Assembly: GCF_030686155.1 (NCBI RefSeq)
Contig: NZ_JAUPEV010000001.1
Location: forward strand, 124,001-188,000
DNA from: Helicobacter_J cappadocius
GTDB lineage: Bacteria; Campylobacterota; Campylobacteria; Campylobacterales; Helicobacteraceae
Direction: 5' to 3'
DNA length: 64,000 bases
A program made the translations under genes and the position numbers. The notes below the pieces were generated by a model. The model made no database searches. It had not been told where the DNA came from and was given only the letters and a program-made list of their open reading frames with translations. Shown here piece by piece: positions 60,271-64,000 of this stretch (within the stretch, counting starts at the first letter, position 1; each line of letters begins with the position of its first letter).

Positions 60271-63200
60271 ATGAAAACTGAATTAAATTTTTTAAGCACT
60301 CAGTGGGGGGGGGGGCTATAGAAAACTAGCTACTCCCGAAGATTTATTTTTATCAGAATCTTCTCTTTGTTCTCCTTGTGATAACATATCTTATTCCAAA
60401 TCCCCACCTCCTGGTAGAAAAAATCGCTCTTCTTGTTTGCTTTCTTTTCTAAATCTTTTTCAATCCAAACTCATAGCTTCACTCACAAGCAGACCTTTTT
60501 TCCTCTCTCTCACCTTAGCAGGTTCATTATTCCCATTTACAGCTTATGCTGACACCATAGACTCTGGTGCTTGTACGGCAGAAAATTCCAATTGTAATCG
60601 TTTTTACTTTCTCACCAATAGCGATGCCAATTTTCAAAATCATGCACAAGTCTATACTCTGACTACATATAATGGGACTACATATGGTGGTTATGTCAAA
60701 CACGTCTCTACTTTGCAAAATTTTAACGGCACGATTTCAGATATGATCTTTCAAGGTATCAATCTCATTGCCCCCCGTCTGAATATATCTGCAAACACCA
60801 ATAATATAAAAACAATCACAGACTCTCAAATTTCATCAGATTTGTTTGGATCTTTTTATAAGTTGGTTGTGAAGGACTCCGACATAAATGGCTTTATTAC
60901 TGCTTATGGTGATGGAAAATGGAAAAATGACAATCTCACCTTCGATCATAGCAATATCACTGGAAGTATTATAAACGCTTCTAACAATCCCGGTAACCAA
61001 GTACATCTGACATTTTCTAATGGCTCTGTGCTAAAAGGTGATATTATTATCAATTCTACCGCCACTTATGACGCTACCAAATCTCCGAACTTTTCTGCGA
61101 TAATGTGGACTGAGTTTGACAATAGCACCTGGTATGGGAACTTTAAAGACATCTCTGCAGATGCTCATTTTGAAAGTCACCTCACCCTAAGAAACACTCA
61201 AGTCAATCCTGATAGCGATACTAAAACCAACTTCAATTTTGTGAATGGAATGCATTACTTCAACGTTGAAGATTCTAATCTAAATGCCGACATCAGCATC
61301 CAAGCACATACATTTGTAAATTTAAAAAACTCATCTGTACATAATATCAATCAAATGGGCGGAGGTCACGATGGAATTTTAAACAAGGACAACACACTCA
61401 CATTGGATCACTCCTCTGCTGATTATATTGGAATCAATGGTGGAATTACAAATATCACAATGACTAATAACTCCATCATAGGAAGCAAAGATCCTGTTGA
61501 CCATAATGTGATTTTTGTTTCTGGAGGTTGGGGGAGTCTGACAATGACAGATAGCACCATTAATGGTGCTATCGACTTAGATGCCTATAACAGCCTCCCT
61601 ATCAAAGCCACAAATAGCACCTTCAATGTCAAAAGTGGAAAAAAAGGGTGGGCTATCCTCAACTACTTCGGAACGATAAATGATAGCTATCTTGATCACT
61701 CTACTATGAATGGAGGTATCCTCTGGATAAACTCTACCTTTACAGGTGGTAACAATAATGAAGGATTTGAGTTTAGAAACGGTAGTGTTTTAAACGGCGA
61801 TCTCCATTATGCAGATAGTCCATATGGAGTCTCTAGTACAGGGGCAAATTTTGCTTTCAAAGATTCTACAATGAACGGGAATATAACAAGCAGTACTAGT
61901 AACGTCACTCAAGGTAACCCCATCACCCGCGTGATGTTCAGGCAATCCACCCTCAATGGAGATATCTCCATATCCTCAAAAAATCTTAATTCTACTGATC
62001 CTAAAAATCCTTCTAAATATGCTGTTGTAGATATGTCTTTAGGATTTTGGCAATCGACCTTTAATTTCAACAATATCACCAGTCTCTCTGATGATACCAC
62101 GTACAAACCTAAACTTGCTATCGCTTTGAATGAAACCAATATGATTGGAGAAGATATCAAAAATCAAGGCGATCTGACCATTGTAGCAGGAGACAACTCC
62201 CTTATTAGAGGCAATATCACCACAGGTATAGCTGATGATGGCACCCCTATGAAAAATGCGACTTTAGATCTCCATCTCACTTATTGGGATTACACTATTA
62301 CTAATGGTATCGCGCAAAAAAACACTTCTGGTGTTTATAAAACAAGTGGCAATGATGATATGTCTCACATCTCTACCTATGAAGGTAGGCTCATCACAGG
62401 TGCTGCTGGAAACAATATCCATTTAGACAGTGGGACATTATCTCTTCTCCCCGGTTCTAATGTAACAGCTTTTGTCAAAGCAGACATTACAAGCAATCAA
62501 AAAAACACTATTAAGATGCAAGATAGCTTTTTTTATATGACAAACAAATCTATTTTCACAGGTGCACTCATCTCATCAGGATACAATCGCCTAACCTTAG
62601 ATAGTGGCGTTAGTATCAATCTAAACTCTCCTTCTGCTTTTAGAGGGAGTTTGGTAACCCTTACAGGAGGAGGTGCGATCAATATCAACGCCACTTCTGC
62701 ACTATTCCTCAAGCCTAATGAAAACTCTAATAATCTATATCACTTCTCTTCTCCTAGTGCTAATCTTGGGTTTGAAGGTACTTTTAGAGATAGCGCAACA
62801 GGGGGGAATTATCTCGAGCTTGATAGTAGCCAAAAAGTTCCTAATGGACTTGGCAATTATGATGATGCAGTGGTGTTGGTTCTCGATAAAGGAACTGCTG
62901 CTACTCCTAATACCTTCAAAGGCACCCTCTTTGCCAAAGGAAGCAAAAACTACCTCTATCTAGGTGATTATTCACAATTCACTTTAGATACAGGTTCGTT
63001 TTTTGATGGTGTATTGGTCACAAAACAAGACGATACTGCTAATCATTCAGTATTTAACAATGCCAATGGAAATGTTGTCTTAGAAGACGGGAGTTATTTT
63101 AGAGGTTCCCTCTCTGCAAACACCCTCACACTCAAGGGTGCTAATATCATCAATAATAATGATACAACCATCAAAGCCATCCAAGTTCTCTCTGGAAATA

Positions 63201-64000
63201 ATAGCCTAAATCTAAGTGCAAGCACTACTGCTCCAATATTAAACACTGGAGGAGGGCTTGATGTAGATTTTAATCCTACAGATGGCAAACCCATCTCTTT
63301 TAAAGGAGGTATCTATACATACGGAGATGCAGGGACTCATGTAAGTTTTACCAAAACCCTCTATGCTGATCCAGATGGTAGCACCATCATAGCTACTGGT
63401 AGGGCGGTCAGTCTTGTCGAATATATTTCTGATATGGCTACCATACAAACTTTTGCTTCTACTCTTGAGCAGATCCCAGATAGACTCCCTGTGTATAATA
63501 TCTACACCAAAGATAGTGCAGTTAATGGATTTTTTATCACTGGCCCTTTTTCTGCAAAAGCGAACATACACTATAGCGGTGGAAGGACACTTTTAATTCT
63601 AGCAGATTCCATGGATACAACTACAGATTCCGCACCTACAGATACAGATACACCTGCAGATGCCTCAGATATAGATCCAAGTCAAATACCCTATAAAGAT
63701 GGTGTCTTGATTTATTTAGACGCTTCTAAGGCAAATACGCTTTTGAGTGATTATAGAAATCTCTATCCTGAGAATTTTGCAAGTTTGAGTGTAGATAAGC
63801 TCTCTTCTATTACCCAAGCTGCACAGATGGCTGCTTGTAAAGCTGATAGTAGCAAATGTCTCAAAGATGATGATCCTAGCAAAATCAATGGATTTGTAGG
63901 AAGTGATGGAACACTCATCTATAAGGCTTACTTAGATGGGATTTTGGTAGGAAATATCGCTTCACTTTCAACATCTACCTCCACAAGCAAAAAACAATAC
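60271..64000 (+). CDS. Large autotransporter-type surface protein, phase-variable and out of frame in this sequence (3' end outside window)
   Basis: ATG 60271-60273 has AAAGGA six bases before it. Read straight, the frame stops at TAG 60319-60321 after 16 codons, because of an 11-G tract (60305-60315). With one G less (or two more) it joins a frame with no stop from 60317 to the window end, about 1,228 codons. That frame starts with a long basic leader and a signal peptide (PFFLSLTLAGSLFPFTAYA, cleavage before DTIDSG), then an Asn/Ser/Thr-rich passenger with recurring S-T-x-x-G-x-I units (DSTINGAI, STMNGGI, STLNGDI), as in beta-helix passengers. The barrel would lie beyond the window. I read this as a phase-variable adhesin or toxin-like protein, currently OFF. 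Confidence 0.75.
60305..60315 (+). repeat. Homopolymeric tract of 11 G (phase-variation site)
   Basis: Eleven consecutive G, 34 bases after the A of the start codon, in otherwise AT-rich DNA. Slipped-strand mispairing at poly-G tracts is the standard ON/OFF switch of surface genes in Helicobacter and Campylobacter. Ten or thirteen G give the long open frame; eleven or twelve give early stops. Confidence 0.85.

Noticed and set aside
62673..62963. 96-codon plus-strand frame inside the autotransporter region
   Set aside because: It is in another frame than the long continuous reading frame, lacks a ribosome site, and its hydrophobic content comes from the codon pattern of the passenger repeats.

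Overview
The window reads as AT-rich chromosomal DNA of a Helicobacter-type campylobacterote. The best single pointers are a GT4 enzyme that closely matches the Helicobacter cholesterol alpha-glucosyltransferase (15286-16416), the haem-utilisation protein HugZ, a fumarate reductase operon in frdC-frdA-frdB order next to a phospholipase D lipoprotein and tpiA, and gene pairs that I remember from H. pylori (alaS-maf, ribD-methyltransferase-ccoI, capJ-thioesterase-cmoB-metG, gap-BI-1). CheR, a CheB without receiver domain and a Cts/type II-secretion-like pilus machine are not part of the H. pylori gene set as I remember it, so an enterohepatic Helicobacter or close relative is more likely than a gastric one. 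Species is not determined.

Layout. 1-4152 (minus): secretin, three inner-membrane or periplasmic assembly proteins and three pseudopilins of a type II secretion/type IV pilus-like machine. 4094-9048 (minus): cbb3 oxidase operon ccoN-O-Q-P followed by DUF4006, a 36-residue membrane peptide, a TPM-like protein and a FixH-like protein, running directly into the pseudopilins. 9160-13090 (minus): tilS, rimO, a phosphoribosyltransferase and a class V aminotransferase. 13091-13568: 478 bases without a gene, holding a perfect 14-bp inverted repeat. 13569-20683 (minus): a protein methyltransferase, cholesterol glucosyltransferase, hotdog thioesterase, cmoB, a Mur-ligase-like protein and metG. 20742-26418 (minus): GT4 enzyme, prepilin, GT39-like membrane glycosyltransferase, ilvA, CoA-binding protein and EamA exporter in one tightly overlapping operon. 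26419-26702: two strong hairpins and a possible small RNA. 26703-31718 (minus): hugZ under a Fur-type operator, then ccoI, a TrmN6-like methyltransferase and ribD. 31910-37202: SulP carrier, GltS, carboxynorspermidine dehydrogenase, cfa. 37360-41972 (plus): alaS-maf-ccoS-flavoprotein, then a DUF465 protein. 41995-49726: ThiD2-like protein, BI-1, gap, phospholipase D, frdBAC and a 61-residue protein. 50027-51710 (plus): tpiA-lpxD. 51711-54800 (minus): mcp-cheB-cheR. 55032-60015: PAP2 phosphatase, a TonB-dependent receptor with a Fur-like site, wecA and an RdxA/FrxA-like nitroreductase. 60271-64000 (plus): a very large autotransporter-type passenger, cut off by the window edge.

The genes form a microaerophilic respiratory set (cbb3 oxidase, its copper ATPase CcoI, CcoS, fumarate reductase), an envelope set (cholesterol glucosylation, LpxD, WecA, Cfa, PAP2 phosphatase, protein methylation), an iron/haem set (HugZ, TonB receptor), and surface machinery (pilus-like apparatus, autotransporter). 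The most striking single observation is that the autotransporter carries an 11-G tract 12 codons after its start. In the given sequence this puts the start out of frame with more than 1,200 open codons, so it looks like a phase-variable gene caught in the OFF state. No rRNA, tRNA, insertion sequence or CRISPR array was recognised.
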